Source of the DNA: Amia ocellicauda
Taxonomy: Eukaryota; Chordata; Actinopteri; Amiiformes; Amiidae
Direction of reading: 5' to 3'
Assembly (NCBI RefSeq): GCF_036373705.1
Contig: NC_089855.1
Location: 50,470,329 to 50,534,328, forward strand
Length of the DNA stretch: 64,000 nucleotides
Position numbers and translations under genes: made by a program
Shown here: in pieces, positions 15,132 to 25,215 of the stretch
How positions within the stretch are numbered: the stretch's first letter is position 1
How the letters are laid out: every line of letters begins with the position of its first letter
The notes under the pieces: generated by a model
Database searches by the model: none
The model's input: the letters and a program-made list of their open reading frames with translations, nothing else
What the model was told of the DNA's origin: nothing

Positions 15132-18100
15132 AAGGCAGAGTGGTATAATCAGTCTTCAAAACTCTTTTATTGTACACCACCCTGAACCGTTTGTTTAGTG
15201 ATCTATTTTCCAATGTGTACCCCTTTTTATTGTGATAGATCTGATTTCCGGCTGTAATAATCTCGCGAGGAGGCGCGTCTTTCTCGGTTACAAAACTTTG
15301 TACCAGGGTCGTCAGAGACTTGATGTTAATGAGCTTGTTGTTACAATGGTTCAGAGTGAAACCCTTAACTTTCATACAGGTCTTACCCGCAGCCGTTCTG
15401 TATGCGTAAGTCTTAGGACCCCCTGAAACAAACTCCACTATGTGGTCCTGAGGATCTAGCTCGCTCGTTAACTCCCCAAGGTAGTCCCCGAGGGGAGGGA
15501 CCCAATCCCCTGGCCTGGTGACAAAGATTACAGAGTCAGTATCATGATAGAGCGTGCGTTCCTGCAGCTGATCCATTAAGTTGTACAGTTCAAGCCGGGC
15601 GTAAGCCGTGGTAAAAACCGCTATGAAAACATTAACGTTTCCCTGTTTGGTGGGGAAATCTTTAGGGGCCCTCCACTGGACCTGTGCCACGTGGTCATTT
15701 AAGAATTGAAAGTGTGATACTGCATGTTGTTTGGAAAAGATAAATTCTATAAACTGTTCAGGGGTTTTAATCAAGGTTGTGTTTAGACGGTTATTTCTTT
15801 CCCCAAACTTACCCCACAGACTGTTTAAAATCAGTTTGGACATTTGTCTCTTGGCGGGGTTTACAGTTATGTTCCCCGGCTCTAGACGGATCCCTTCCTT
15901 TTCAAAATATTGCTGAACGTACCGCTCTTTGGCAGCGGAGTCAACACACCATGAGGGATAGCCCGATGCCTCCTGTTTCCCTTTCAGATGGGTCATAATG
16001 TACTCAGCAAAAAGAGTATCAGATTTTTCAGAAAAATGCCAAACCTCATACACCTTACCGACTCTGTAACCTTTCTCCACCGCCTTGTCAAGCTCAATGC
16101 TACACCAGACACCCGTCAGCGCTCTCTCGTCATCACTGTGCAGACAAGAGGTATTTTGATTTTCAGTTTCCACACACGTTCTACACAGAGGGAACATCAA
16201 TTTTCCCGAACACCTGTAAGGCAACACGGGTAGGAACAGCTCACGAGGAGGGTACATGGTGACTTTGATCAAACCAAAGTACTGTCCGATTTCGAGAAAG
16301 TCACGATAAACAATGGTTGGATGCCCCACCGGGTACATTTTGGTCTTGTTGACATAAGGGTACAGACTGGTGAAATCATAGTAATCTACTCTCTCACCCT
16401 CCTTTACCTCATAATGTAAACAGAGGGCGTTGGTACGACCCCCAAATAACGCATCCCTGGGCTCTAGACGTTCAGGAAAGTCCAAGGTTTCCATAAACCG
16501 TTGTACCTCCACATCCTGTTGCTTCAGGGTCGTCCACGCGTGTTCCCAAATCACCAGTACATTCAAACCATAGGTGTTTTTTAAAGTTTCAATTCGTTCC
16601 TGGAAATCATAGTACATATCACCGCAGAGTTTTTGTGTTACGGGGTTAAAGGTGTTTGGGTCGAAGCACTGAGGACAGCCATGGTAAATACAACCAGCAA
16701 ACTCATAAGCGGTACGCCGCCCGGACACGTCGCTAAAACCGTCTAAGTAGTAAGGACCCATTTTGACTTCCCCTTGATTTAAAGCATGTCTGATGAAGAT
16801 GTTATCCCGGGCACTCAGATATTCCAGCCACTGTATGGAGACAGTCGAAAAGTTCTTTTGTCTAGCACGATAGTTGTCAGAAGTGGTGTCCGCTATAGTG
16901 TTTTTCTGCAAGAAATTGGATCGATACATTTTCATGCAGAGAGACGCTATGGTCACACTTTGCAAAGGGTCGAGACCCGACGTGTTGATAACCTCGGTGC
17001 GGAAACGCAAACAGGCTTCTTTAAGGATCTCCACATCATTTTTACAATAAGCGGCCATCTCTTCTCGGAAATCAAAAACACCCCCCTTAACCGTATTGTA
17101 CCATTTAAAGAATTCCTCCCTCTCATCAGACATCATAGTATCAACCCCATAATAAGAGGCGGGCGGGTAGGACCCTCGATAATTTTGAGTGTCCTTAGTA
17201 TTAAAAAAATGGCAGAACCAACCTTTCTTCTGAGCCTCAAAACCCAGAGCTTTAGGCAAAGCGCTCAATTTCATGGGGAGGAAATTTAACGAGTCTATGT
17301 AACGTTGGTTGAAAGCCTCGTCGGTGAAACACATGATCTTGCTACCCTGAGCTATTATTTTTGGGGTCACCCCATTTTCCACCAGATACTTCATCAATAT
17401 GTAAGAATCATAACCCTTAGCATTGTGGGCAATAAATGTGTAATTGAGGTATTTTGGACCGCGATACCGCGTAAAGAAATCCCTGACACAACTCTCACCG
17501 CTAGCTGACCACTCACAATCCAACATGTCAATACAGTGTATATAATTAGCAACATGGACCCCGTTTTCTTGCCGGCATTCAAAATCAAAAAAGACATACC
17601 GGTTGTGCGGCGGCTCCTTTTTAACCGGCTGAATAAAGCACTGGTGTTCAGACCCCGGGGTTAAATCCGCATTACAGATCCTACATCTCGGTTCCAGACA
17701 TTTGTGTGGTTTTACCTCATGAAAACGGTACTGGAGGCAACACTGCGGGCAATATTTAGTTTGATCACAATAACTCCGTTTTTTAACCCCCTCAGCAGCG
17801 GCCCTCTGCACCTTATGTTCGGAAAAACAGAACGCGGAGAGACAAATCCTTAAGCAATCTTTACATCGGATGGTAGGGGCCAAACCCTTACGACATTGCG
17901 GATTGAAACAGACGTTACAGTAACCGTCACAGCGGTGCTTAAGCTTATCATTGAAGGCCTTATAACACCAATGACAAACATACGAACAACCCAAAAAAGC
18001 CGTCAAACTCTTTATTCCAAAGTAATGACTATCACTTAGGAAGAGAAACAGTGTCTGTGTATGGGTTTCAGGATGTGTCTGAAATTTCACAAATACTTCC

Positions 18101-19137
18101 TTTACCTCACAACGGTACCACACAACAATTTTTAAAGACAACAACTCCTCAAACATGGCAATGTCTGAAAAGGCAACCATCTGTTGAGAGTTTAAGCCGG
18201 CCCTCTGATGAAGCATTAAAGCCTCTTGCATAGCTTGGGGTTCAGGCATGTCGGGGGTGAGTAGTTTTATTAAACTGTAAGCAAAACAGAGCTTATTGTC
18301 CCCATTGGAACTCACCACTAATTGCCTGAGCTTGTTCCTAATTATGTCGTTCTTCAAGCATTTCGACAGTCTTCTAAGCGCCCCACCCTCAGGGTTAGGA
18401 ACCACATTCATTACCAGAGACAGACTTTCATCAGCTAAGATGGATGCGTTACTTTGCAATAACGCTTCGATTTTAGCCAGAAATTCATCAACATCTAAAT
18501 TATCTCCACTCAGCATTACAGATAGGTTGCTAAACAAATCATCCCCTCTGAGTTCTAACTGTACAACATCTCGAGGTCTGACCCTTTCAGCAACCTGTTC
18601 AAGCATGTTTTGCAAGGCCTCGTGTATGTTGACAAATATTTCTGCATAATTGTCACAATTTAAAAGTTCTGCAAAATTAAAACGCTGAATCATTTCAAAA
18701 TTGTTATAGGCCGGTCTATCTATAATCACGGGATCACTGGTACTTTTGGACACATCATCATTTTGAACAAAGCCTTCAACCCCTACATTCTCACAGAGCA
18801 TGTCATCCACAGCCTTATCAGTCTCAGAACCCTCCACATTCCGAACACCCCCACCGCTGACATCTACAAAACCCCCTTTTTGAGGAGGCTCATTTAAAGC
18901 CTGTAAAAGTCCTTCAAAGATATCCACCCGGTTAATGTCAAGACCCTCCTCTATAGTGACGGCTGCTTCTGCCGCCGTACTGTGTTCTAATTGTCTCAAA
19001 TCATTTATAATAGGGGCAGAATTTGGTCGGGGTAGCGTCTCCAAAGCCTCCACCATTTCAAACAAATCGGGGTGAACTAGGGGTTGAACCTCTATAAGCG
19101 CTACCGTTGGGAGGTGGTTATTTAGATCATTGACCAT
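15121..19137 (-). CDS. polB: protein-primed DNA polymerase, family B
   Basis: 1338 aa from the first in-frame ATG at 19137; the open frame reaches 19158 but begins there with GTG. Residue numbers below count from 19158. Residues 1-280 are a divergent, largely acidic/helical extension. The next section has NKLCFAYSLIKLL and then Cys/His clusters (about 390-507) that probably bind zinc. The 3'-5' exonuclease follows: FDFE (524-527), HNAKGYD (578-584) and YCKND (704-708). Palm and fingers: motif A DYYDFTSLYP (925-934), motif B KLILNSLWGKFG (1108-1119), motif C YHDTDS (1204-1209) and KTY near 1250. It replicates the linear element from its ends. The copy 2 protein differs at about three residues. 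Confidence 0.97.
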   Translation of the reverse strand: MVNDLNNHLPTVALIEVQPLVHPDLFEMVEALETLPRPNSAPIINDLRQLEHSTAAEAAVTIEEGLDINRVDIFEGLLQALNEPPQKGGFVDVSGGGVRNVEGSETDKAVDDMLCENVGVEGFVQNDDVSKSTSDPVIIDRPAYNNFEMIQRFNFAELLNCDNYAEIFVNIHEALQNMLEQVAERVRPRDVVQLELRGDDLFSNLSVMLSGDNLDVDEFLAKIEALLQSNASILADESLSLVMNVVPNPEGGALRRLSKCLKNDIIRNKLRQLVVSSNGDNKLCFAYSLIKLLTPDMPEPQAMQEALMLHQRAGLNSQQMVAFSDIAMFEELLSLKIVVWYRCEVKEVFVKFQTHPETHTQTLFLFLSDSHYFGIKSLTAFLGCSYVCHWCYKAFNDKLKHRCDGYCNVCFNPQCRKGLAPTIRCKDCLRICLSAFCFSEHKVQRAAAEGVKKRSYCDQTKYCPQCCLQYRFHEVKPHKCLEPRCRICNADLTPGSEHQCFIQPVKKEPPHNRYVFFDFECRQENGVHVANYIHCIDMLDCEWSASGESCVRDFFTRYRGPKYLNYTFIAHNAKGYDSYILMKYLVENGVTPKIIAQGSKIMCFTDEAFNQRYIDSLNFLPMKLSALPKALGFEAQKKGWFCHFFNTKDTQNYRGSYPPASYYGVDTMMSDEREEFFKWYNTVKGGVFDFREEMAAYCKNDVEILKEACLRFRTEVINTSGLDPLQSVTIASLCMKMYRSNFLQKNTIADTTSDNYRARQKNFSTVSIQWLEYLSARDNIFIRHALNQGEVKMGPYYLDGFSDVSGRRTAYEFAGCIYHGCPQCFDPNTFNPVTQKLCGDMYYDFQERIETLKNTYGLNVLVIWEHAWTTLKQQDVEVQRFMETLDFPERLEPRDALFGGRTNALCLHYEVKEGERVDYYDFTSLYPYVNKTKMYPVGHPTIVYRDFLEIGQYFGLIKVTMYPPRELFLPVLPYRCSGKLMFPLCRTCVETENQNTSCLHSDDERALTGVWCSIELDKAVEKGYRVGKVYEVWHFSEKSDTLFAEYIMTHLKGKQEASGYPSWCVDSAAKERYVQQYFEKEGIRLEPGNITVNPAKRQMSKLILNSLWGKFGERNNRLNTTLIKTPEQFIEFIFSKQHAVSHFQFLNDHVAQVQWRAPKDFPTKQGNVNVFIAVFTTAYARLELYNLMDQLQERTLYHDTDSVIFVTRPGDWVPPLGDYLGELTSELDPQDHIVEFVSGGPKTYAYRTAAGKTCMKVKGFTLNHCNNKLINIKSLTTLVQSFVTEKDAPPREIITAGNQIYHNKKGYTLENRSLNKRFRVVYNKRVLKTDYTTLPYGY

Positions 19138-19154
19138 CTGTAACAGGTCGGGGT

Positions 19155-19358
19155 TCACGGTAAGTCTGGTAATTCACATTCTATCGGTGGTGATTGGGGG
19201 TTATTTAAATCATTTATCATTTGTAATAGTTCCTGGTTCATTGGGACATCAGAGGAGTTCACAACAGGGCCGAGGGTGTTCTCTCGGGAAGGTCTTTTTG
19301 GGGCCCTAACTTGTTCATAATCCTTTAGTTTGTGAGTTCTTTTACCAAGTCCGGACAT
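19155..19358 (-). CDS. small basic ORF upstream of polB, 67 aa
   Basis: ATG start, in both Polinton copies. The N-terminal half is basic (GKRTHKLKDYEQ, APKRPSREN), like a nuclear signal. The C-terminal part has NQELLQMINDLNN, a motif repeated in the polymerase's N-terminal extension. Its stop overlaps the polymerase's open frame by 4 nt. It could be a short upstream protein or part of a longer product; not recognised. Confidence 0.5.
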   Translation of the reverse strand: MSGLGKRTHKLKDYEQVRAPKRPSRENTLGPVVNSSDVPMNQELLQMINDLNNPQSPPIECELPDLP

Positions 19359-19362
19359 TTTT

Positions 19363-19375
19363 TTTATTTTTTATT
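19363..19375 (-). terminator. poly(A) signals for the spliced minus-strand gene
   Basis: Two AATAAA motifs on the minus strand (TTTATT at 19363-19368 and 19370-19375), about 50 bp after the stop at 19422 and immediately before the ATG of the small ORF. They would separate the spliced accessory gene from the polymerase block. Confidence 0.6.
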
Positions 19376-19421
19376 TTTCCAACAACCCACAATAGTAAGG
19401 CGTTTTGTATCTATTAAAACA

Positions 19422-21457
19422 TTAAATACGGTACAATTCGTTAGTAAGGGTATTAATAAGGGTGTTTTGGCTCTCTATCACAAGGTTTTGCCCCACTAAC
19501 ACAAGTCTTTGATTTAGTAACAAGGTATGTAGCAACTCATGCCGACCTTCAGGAAGTAGCTCCGGGGGATGGTGTCCTGGCTCAGCTGCAAAGGATGGTC
19601 GCTCCGGTAAATCTCGGTCGAAGGAGGCAGGGAGCGAGCGTATACTCACGGACGGAGACCAAGAAGGCCTTTGCGGTGACACCCTGGCCAATCGCGGTGT
19701 ACTGTTCAGCGTTTCTGTAGCCAAGAAACGGGGCTGGGGGGACGATGTTGAAACCAGTCCGTCGTTGGGTGGTGTGTCAACCCTGACTGATGGCGACCCC
19801 TGAGGTTGTTGGTTGCCTGTATTTGTTCCGCCCGACAATGCGGCGGGCTGAATCTGGATTGTTGAATTACCCCCAGAAGGCTGTGGCCTGAGTAGATGTT
19901 GGGGGATCTCCAAGACCACCGTGGGGGATCCTCTCGGTGATCTCTCCGGGGAAGATGTTTGATCCCACTTAGACGGGGTAATTGTCCTCAATAGCTCATC
20001 CACAGAATGACTATCCCAAGAGTCTTGGGAAGAATAAAAATATACATTACATTTACATCTTTAAACGGCGACAGAAATCAAACTTAAAACAACATGTCCA
20101 GGACCTTCAAAACCTTTAGCTTTTTTAGACCTTTGAAAATAGGCTTAGACATTCACTACAACGCCTTATTATTTACAGACAATATATTTATTAGGACTTG
20201 ATAATAAATGTAAAACAGAGAAGCCTCTGTAAATAAACTGTTTCTTAAATGTAATATTGTTAATAAAACACTTTTTATACACACACACACCACATTTCAT
20301 TTTTAAACGAACCTTCCAAGTGTAAACGCTTCCTGATCCCGGGACTTCCTGTTTCACAAACGTTTTCACGATCTGTTTAAATATTAAATACAATGAACAC
20401 CTTCAAGCCTTTTCCTACAGCCACTTTAAAACAGAAGTATAATTGCGGGAGATAAGCCAAACAACTTACTAAAACCTTTCGGACAGCTTTACTTCCTAAC
20501 CAGACGGTCGGGCAATCGGTCATTTCTAAACACATGCCCCAGAAACAAGCCTAGACCTGTCCGGACTTCTAAAGATCTTTCCCAGAACCCCCAAGACCTA
20601 CAGGAAATGGGCACCCCTCGCTTAAATATTAGCCCTCAACGGGCAAACAAAACCCTTTTAAAAACATTAAAGTTTGAAAGATCTTACTTACCTCCAAAGA
20701 ATAATCGTTTCTTATGTTTTTCAGCTGGTTTAGCTTTTTGCACTTCTGTGAAGGTAAGAGACATGTTTAACCTTTAACCACCCCGCTTTATAAAAAGCTT
20801 TAACCTCTTACAAGCGGCAGATATATACTCACCGCTATCAGATACAGGGGCTGACGGCCTTTCAGATTCTTGAAAGGTTACGGTTCTCGAAGGTAAAACT
20901 AAACAAGCCCTCGCTGTGGAAGGCCTTTCGTTGTCTCGAACCACGTTTCTTAATACTGTTAGAAAGGATATTTTTTTAAATTAACAAGACGGGCCTCAAA
21001 CATCTTACAGAAACGTTATACAAACAAACAGGGGTTTAGTTCTTACCCGGTCGGCAGACAGCCTGTCTAGGGACAACCACTTCTCTTGGTTGATCCTCGG
21101 AGACATTAATCACAGGCCTTTCGATAGTTTCTGTGTAATTAAAGAGACCGCCATTAATATATATTAAAACGTTTTCATAACTCTAATGAGCCGCTTCAAA
21201 ACACAACCACACACCCATACATAAGAACCCTTGAGCGCAAACACAAAAATCTTACCGTCGTTGTTCCAGATGATCTCCTCAGCGTTGGGAATTAACTCCT
21301 GTTGACTGGCTGAAAAATAATTTTACAGAACTTAAAACAGATGTTATAACCTTATTTACAATACATGCCCACAACCCGCTCTGAGTTAATGAAAATAATC
21401 TGAAGACTTACCTAAAAACTCGTTTAAATCGAAGTCGTTGATGTTGTTTCCGGACAT
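19422..21457 (-). CDS. six-exon spliced accessory gene, all introns phase 1
   Basis: Predicted from splice signals. Exons (minus strand): 21412-21457 (ATG at 21457), 21256-21309, 21047-21130, 20833-20955, 20692-20745 and 19422-20023. Every donor is GTAAG or GTGAG and every acceptor ends AG after a pyrimidine tract (TTATTTTTCAG before exon 2, TATTCTTCCCAAG before exon 6). Exon lengths 46, 54, 84, 123, 54 and 602 give 963 nt, 320 codons plus stop, with no stop in frame. All introns are phase 1 and exons 2-5 are multiples of 3, so any can be skipped without shifting frame. The product is Pro/Ser/Glu-rich and mostly disordered, with an ERP(S/V) motif four times (exons 3, 4 twice, 6), a basic KHKKRLFF in exon 5 and a Leu-rich helical end. 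Function unknown; an alternatively spliced host-interaction protein is inferred. All junctions are kept in copy 2. Confidence 0.78.
20024..20691 (-). other. intron 5 of the spliced gene (668 bp)
   Basis: AT-rich, with a short CA repeat near 20281-20292 whose length differs by 2 bp from the other copy. A short frame at 20169-20393 is not convincing. Donor GTAAGTAAG at the 20691 end, acceptor CCCAAG at the 20024 end. Confidence 0.65.
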
Positions 21458-21524
21458 TGTTGATCTTTAGGCTTAAATCGAAAGGTCAGTATGAGTCTGT
21501 CGAGCTGAAGACCAGACCTTCATA

Positions 21525-21530
21525 CTTATA
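21525..21530 (-). promoter_or_regulatory. TATA-like box of the spliced gene
   Basis: TATAAG on the minus strand, about 70 bp before the ATG at 21457. This is the same spacing as for the left early promoter. Confidence 0.5.
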
Positions 21531-22447
21531 CTGATGGCCGGATGCCGGATCTGCTTGTAAGGCATTGTTCTGGGCTGGCCTTTGTGCCGTCCTGTTACCA
21601 ATTAACATATCAAAACCAACCAATAAAATGACCCTGCATCAATTTCAAATAGAAACCAAGATGGCGACGATCTCTCTCCTCTCTACTCTAAACTTTTATT
21701 AGAACCTTTTGGTCTCTCAAAAAAACATTTTTAAGCATCAAGACCTATAGTCAATAAACACTAAGAATATTTCAGGCCTTTATACGCGCTAAAAAACAAC
21801 CTGAGCCAAGAAAATAACTATAAAGATCTAAAATAAGTAGCGCTTTTACAGTGATTTTTTTTTTTTTTTAATAGCGATGCTTTGTTTGGTATTAAACAAG
21901 TCACAAACTACTCAGAACAGCGTTTATCCCCACAAAAGAGATATTTGGGTTTATTTTACAAAGCTTATAAATTATATAGTTTAAAAGTATTCTGAATGTT
22001 TTGAGACCACACGCCATGCCTACGTTTGTCTGAGCCCACCCCCGTCCCCCGTGGTGTGAGTGATTTAGCCTTGAGTGTTGTGATCTATTTAGCATTGAGT
22101 GATCAGTTGTTTTTATTTTTTAAATGATTCCTTATCATCAGGGATTGAGCCTGCTAAAATACCTTAAAAACATATCCTTATCTTAAGTCTAACTCTTATG
22201 AGCTTTAAGACCCTAGAATGTATTTAAGTAAAACGAATGAACACATTATGTGTGAGATAAAATATAACCACAGCTTTTTTTTTTTTTTTTTTTTTTTTAC
22301 AAAAACAATTAACCTATACCGACAAACACCCACACACACACACACTCTCTTTTTTTAAATTTTATTTTTAATTAAATTTGAGGGGAGAGACAGAGCCATA
22401 TACATTGGGGTTAACATAAGTACCCTATGCAAAACAGGAATTGTTAG

Positions 22448-22740
22448 GACCTGTGACCATTACAGACAACAGAACTTGTTGATCTTATAAAATGATTGGG
22501 CGAGAGAGAGAGATATAGAGACAGACAGAGACAGAGCCAGTGTGAATATGATAAACGCACTATTCAAAATGGCATTGTTAAGACCTGGGACCATTACAGA
22601 CAACAGAACTTGTTGATCTTATAAAATGCTTGGGCGAGAGAGACAGAGAGAGAGAGACAGACAGAGACAGAGACAGAGACAGTGTGAATATGATAAACGC
22701 ACTATTCAAAATGGCATTGTTAAGACCTGGGCCCCTTACA
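22448..22740. repeat. tandem repeat, about 134-142 bp period
   Basis: GACCTG...CCATTACAGACAACAGAACTTG begins at 22448 and again at 22582; a third truncated start lies at 22724. Each copy contains a GA-rich run (GAGAGAGACAGAG), a TGTGAATATGATAAACGC stretch and AAAATGGCATTGTTA. Same in copy 2. Confidence 0.85.
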
Positions 22741-22831
22741 TGTATATTTAAAAAAGACCCCCAACCACTACAGGAAGACCCGACCCATTCACACTCTACA
22801 GTTGACCAACAAGAACAACAAGAACAACCGA

Positions 22832-23012
22832 TTATGGGTGGCCTTGTTGTTCAGGGTTTTAGGGGTGTACACTTTCTGACGGATATGACGTAGGAATAAT
22901 TAAGGAAATAACTCTAAAATCACGCCCCCCAATAATGACGTAGGAATATTAATAAGCTTAGGGCATACGTCATAACAAAATAGGCCGCGCCCAAAAAACC
23001 CTACTATCTACT
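22832..23012 (-). repeat. right terminal inverted repeat, Polinton copy 1
   Basis: 181 bp, inverted match to 6427-6608 with about three differences (one is a one-base length difference in a G run). Ends CTACT directly before the repeated CCTGTG. Contains the same three TGACGTA sites. Confidence 0.93.
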
Positions 23013-23018
23013 CCTGTG
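23013..23018. repeat. target site duplication, right side of Polinton copy 1
   Basis: CCTGTG, identical to 6421-6426, continuing into TGGTGCATTTTC as in uninterrupted units. Confidence 0.95.
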
Positions 23019-23308
23019 TGGTGCATTTTCTCTCTCTCTATCTGTGATTAAATCCTTACTTATATACATATGTCCATGAACGTTTCTGGAGCTCATGTAC
23101 ATCACATCACACGACGGGCCGTGATCTTTTCGGTCACTTTGAAAGTTTTGCTCATGACAATCCTTTTCTATTGCGGCACGATGGCTGCCACCGAGGAAGG
23201 AAAGTCGTCCGCAGTTGGCTGCAAGCTTGCCTGAAGCGCAGGAAAGGACTTACTCGCGACGTGCCACTTAAAGACTGAAGAAGTGGGGGTCGGCCTCACC
23301 GAGAGCCC

Positions 23309-25215
23309 TGAGGATTAGCTCACGTGGTAGAGCGCTCGCTTAGCATTGTAGCGTTATGTTGGGTGTATTTGGATAAGAGCATTTGGGCTCTGAGCTGAAG
23401 CACTGATCTAAAGAAAACCTCTCCCCCCCAAAGTTATCAGATTCCCTTAGCTCATCAGCTTGGAACTGGTTTGCATCAAAGTGACAGTTTTGGGGAGGAT
23501 GGCACCAAGAAGAGGCCAAATAGTTTGGAATTCTGCTATGAGATGTCTGGACAAAGGGGCCTGTAGGTGATAAAAACTCTTTGAAGTGGACGAGAGCCGA
23601 AATCCCGACATAGAGCTACGAACCCAGGCCAACCGGCATTTCCAAAAGATGGCATGGATTGACATCAGTCATAAATCAAGCCCCCCTCCAATAGGACACT
23701 GGGGGCTGAAACCGAAATCCAATCTCAAAAACTCAAGAACCAATCACCTCTTGATCTGACAGACTATAAGGAACAGCGGACAGTCTTTATCGCTCTCTCT
23801 CACCTGAACCAGTAACTCGCTGCCACAGCTCAACCTGTAGCTCTGTTGCCAGAACCGGAACCAGAAACCAACTAAGTCTTTGCCGGCAACAGAAGAGTTA
23901 AACTGGGAGAAGGAGATTGAGCCGTACGAAGAATTCTTTTAAAGGACTTTATTAAATAAAGAACTTTACAGACTGCGCTGCCCGCCTGTGCCCACCTGAT
24001 CAGTGGAGTTTTACAGCTGGACAATTGACTAAGTCGACTGTATACGAAAGTGTCAGTCATTTAAATAGCTATTTGAGTCTTAAGAAACTTGACCCTTGGA
24101 ACAAACACAGCCCTGCTTTCCTCAAAGACTTTGTCTTCAAATAAGTACGGTGAGAGACCCTGCTTGCCAAGAAGATTTTGTGCACAACCTTGGAGCCTTC
24201 AAACCAGTGGAAAATCTGTTTGGAAACGACTCTACTTTCGCGAAACCCCAACTTCCAGGTGTATCGACTGAGTGGAAGTTCTTGGACAACGCCGAACCGG
24301 ACTGCCTTTGTTCCAAACCACACGGACCTCGTGCCGTGTGCTGTTATCTGAGCCCGAAGCCAGAGAGGCCTCTCTGCGACGAAGTTCAGATAAGTTTAAC
24401 AGTTTGGAGTTCATGATTCATGACATTTGAGAAATCAATTAGAAATGTTAATCTGTGATTCATAACTGTAGAATGTGTAATATCATTTAGTTTTCTTAAA
24501 TATAAATGTGTGTTGCATTAAACTGTTTTGTTGATAATTTTAGAAATAAAATCTGTCAACGCCGAGAAATATCTTCTCATTCCTGTTTAACTGTTTAGTC
24601 TGAAATTGACACAAGTTAATAGACATTAGATTATTGGTGGCCCTGCCTATCCTTAATCATTGAATAATAATCAGTTAAGGGAAATTGTGGTAACAAGTAA
24701 TGATAGGATCTTTCTCGGCACCTAAACGTGAATGAGACTGATATATATATAACGAGAAGTTACCTGACATAAATACTAACCTGCGTAGTTATTTAATGTC
24801 TGACTAATAATACTAACGAGAGACTCACCTTCGTCTTACTAACCGGTATTGTAGTCAATGTGTTTATAACCTTTTTTATTTAACGATTTGTGTTATCATA
24901 TGTGATCCCATGGTCTTTGATTTGGTCACGGAAGTGATTTGTCTTCGATTTGTTGATCTAGAGTTGAATTGTAATTAGTTTTTCCCTTTTGTATAATTAG
25001 TGTAGTGCTACATTTAGTCTTTGTTTTGAATACATTTGACAATTTATATCTTTGGAATTGGTGTCTGCGTCCAATTATTACAGAAATTGAGTTCTACAAG
25101 ATTCCAGGATTCGTGATAAGGTGATACTATAAATTCACTTCTTTAATTGAAATGTATAAGTGTACCTTACGCTACAGCATGCGAGAGGCAGCGGGATCGA
25201 TGCCCGCATTCTCCA
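23309..25215 (+). pseudogene. tRNA-Ala split by LTR, unit 3
   Basis: 5' half 23309-23346, 3' half 25177-25215, GCAT repeated on both sides of the insert. Sequence as in unit 2. Confidence 0.87.
23347..25176 (+). mobile_element. solo LTR-like insertion, unit 3
   Basis: 1830 bp with the same TGTAGCGT/ACGCTACA ends. Only scattered base differences from the unit 2 LTR. Confidence 0.75.

Larger units (their letters stand above)
21458..22831. other. right non-coding arm of Polinton copy 1
   Basis: About 1.4 kb between the spliced gene's ATG and the right terminal repeat, with no convincing ORF. It holds the gene's promoter area, T runs at 21855-21870 and 22275-22298, a CA repeat near 22331, and a purine-rich tandem repeat (22448-22740). 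Much of it is AT-rich. It probably has regulatory rather than coding roles. Confidence 0.75.
6427..23012. mobile_element. Polinton/Maverick (adintovirus-like) copy 1, looks whole
   Basis: 16,586 bp with inverted ends of about 181 bp starting AGTAG, a 6-bp target duplication and the full Polinton gene set: PolB, retrovirus-like integrase, packaging ATPase, adenain-type protease, major and minor capsid proteins, basic core protein, plus conserved small proteins and accessory genes. The left block is on plus and the right block on minus, meeting near 13.2-13.37 kb. All main genes are open in this copy and its two ends differ from one another at only about three positions, so the insertion is young. 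The second copy (36986-53487) sits at the same point of another unit. Confidence 0.96.
3194..23308 (+). repeat. tRNA array unit 2, interrupted by Polinton copy 1
   Basis: Complete unit of about 3.52 kb once the 16.6-kb Polinton and its repeated 6 bp are removed. Order: tRNA-Ala 5' half, LTR, tRNA-Ala 3' half, spacer 5101-6114 (no gene seen), tRNA-Gln (minus), tRNA-Glu (plus), Polinton 6427-23012, then the remaining spacer 23013-23308 (no gene seen). Short ORFs in spacer and LTR recur in all units only because the DNA is repeated. Confidence 0.93.

Noticed and set aside
15232-18649. Plus-strand frames of 60-167 codons opposite polymerase and ATPase
   Set aside because: Antisense shadows of long conserved minus-strand genes; no own motifs.
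20169-20393. 74-codon minus-strand frame in the large intron
   Set aside because: Low-complexity AT-rich stretch that shifts with the CA-repeat length in the second copy; lies inside a well-supported intron.
22630-22893. 87-codon frame over the GA-rich tandem repeat and right terminal repeat
   Set aside because: Begins in simple-sequence Arg/Asp/Glu repeats and runs into the terminal inverted repeat; no sign of selection on protein.
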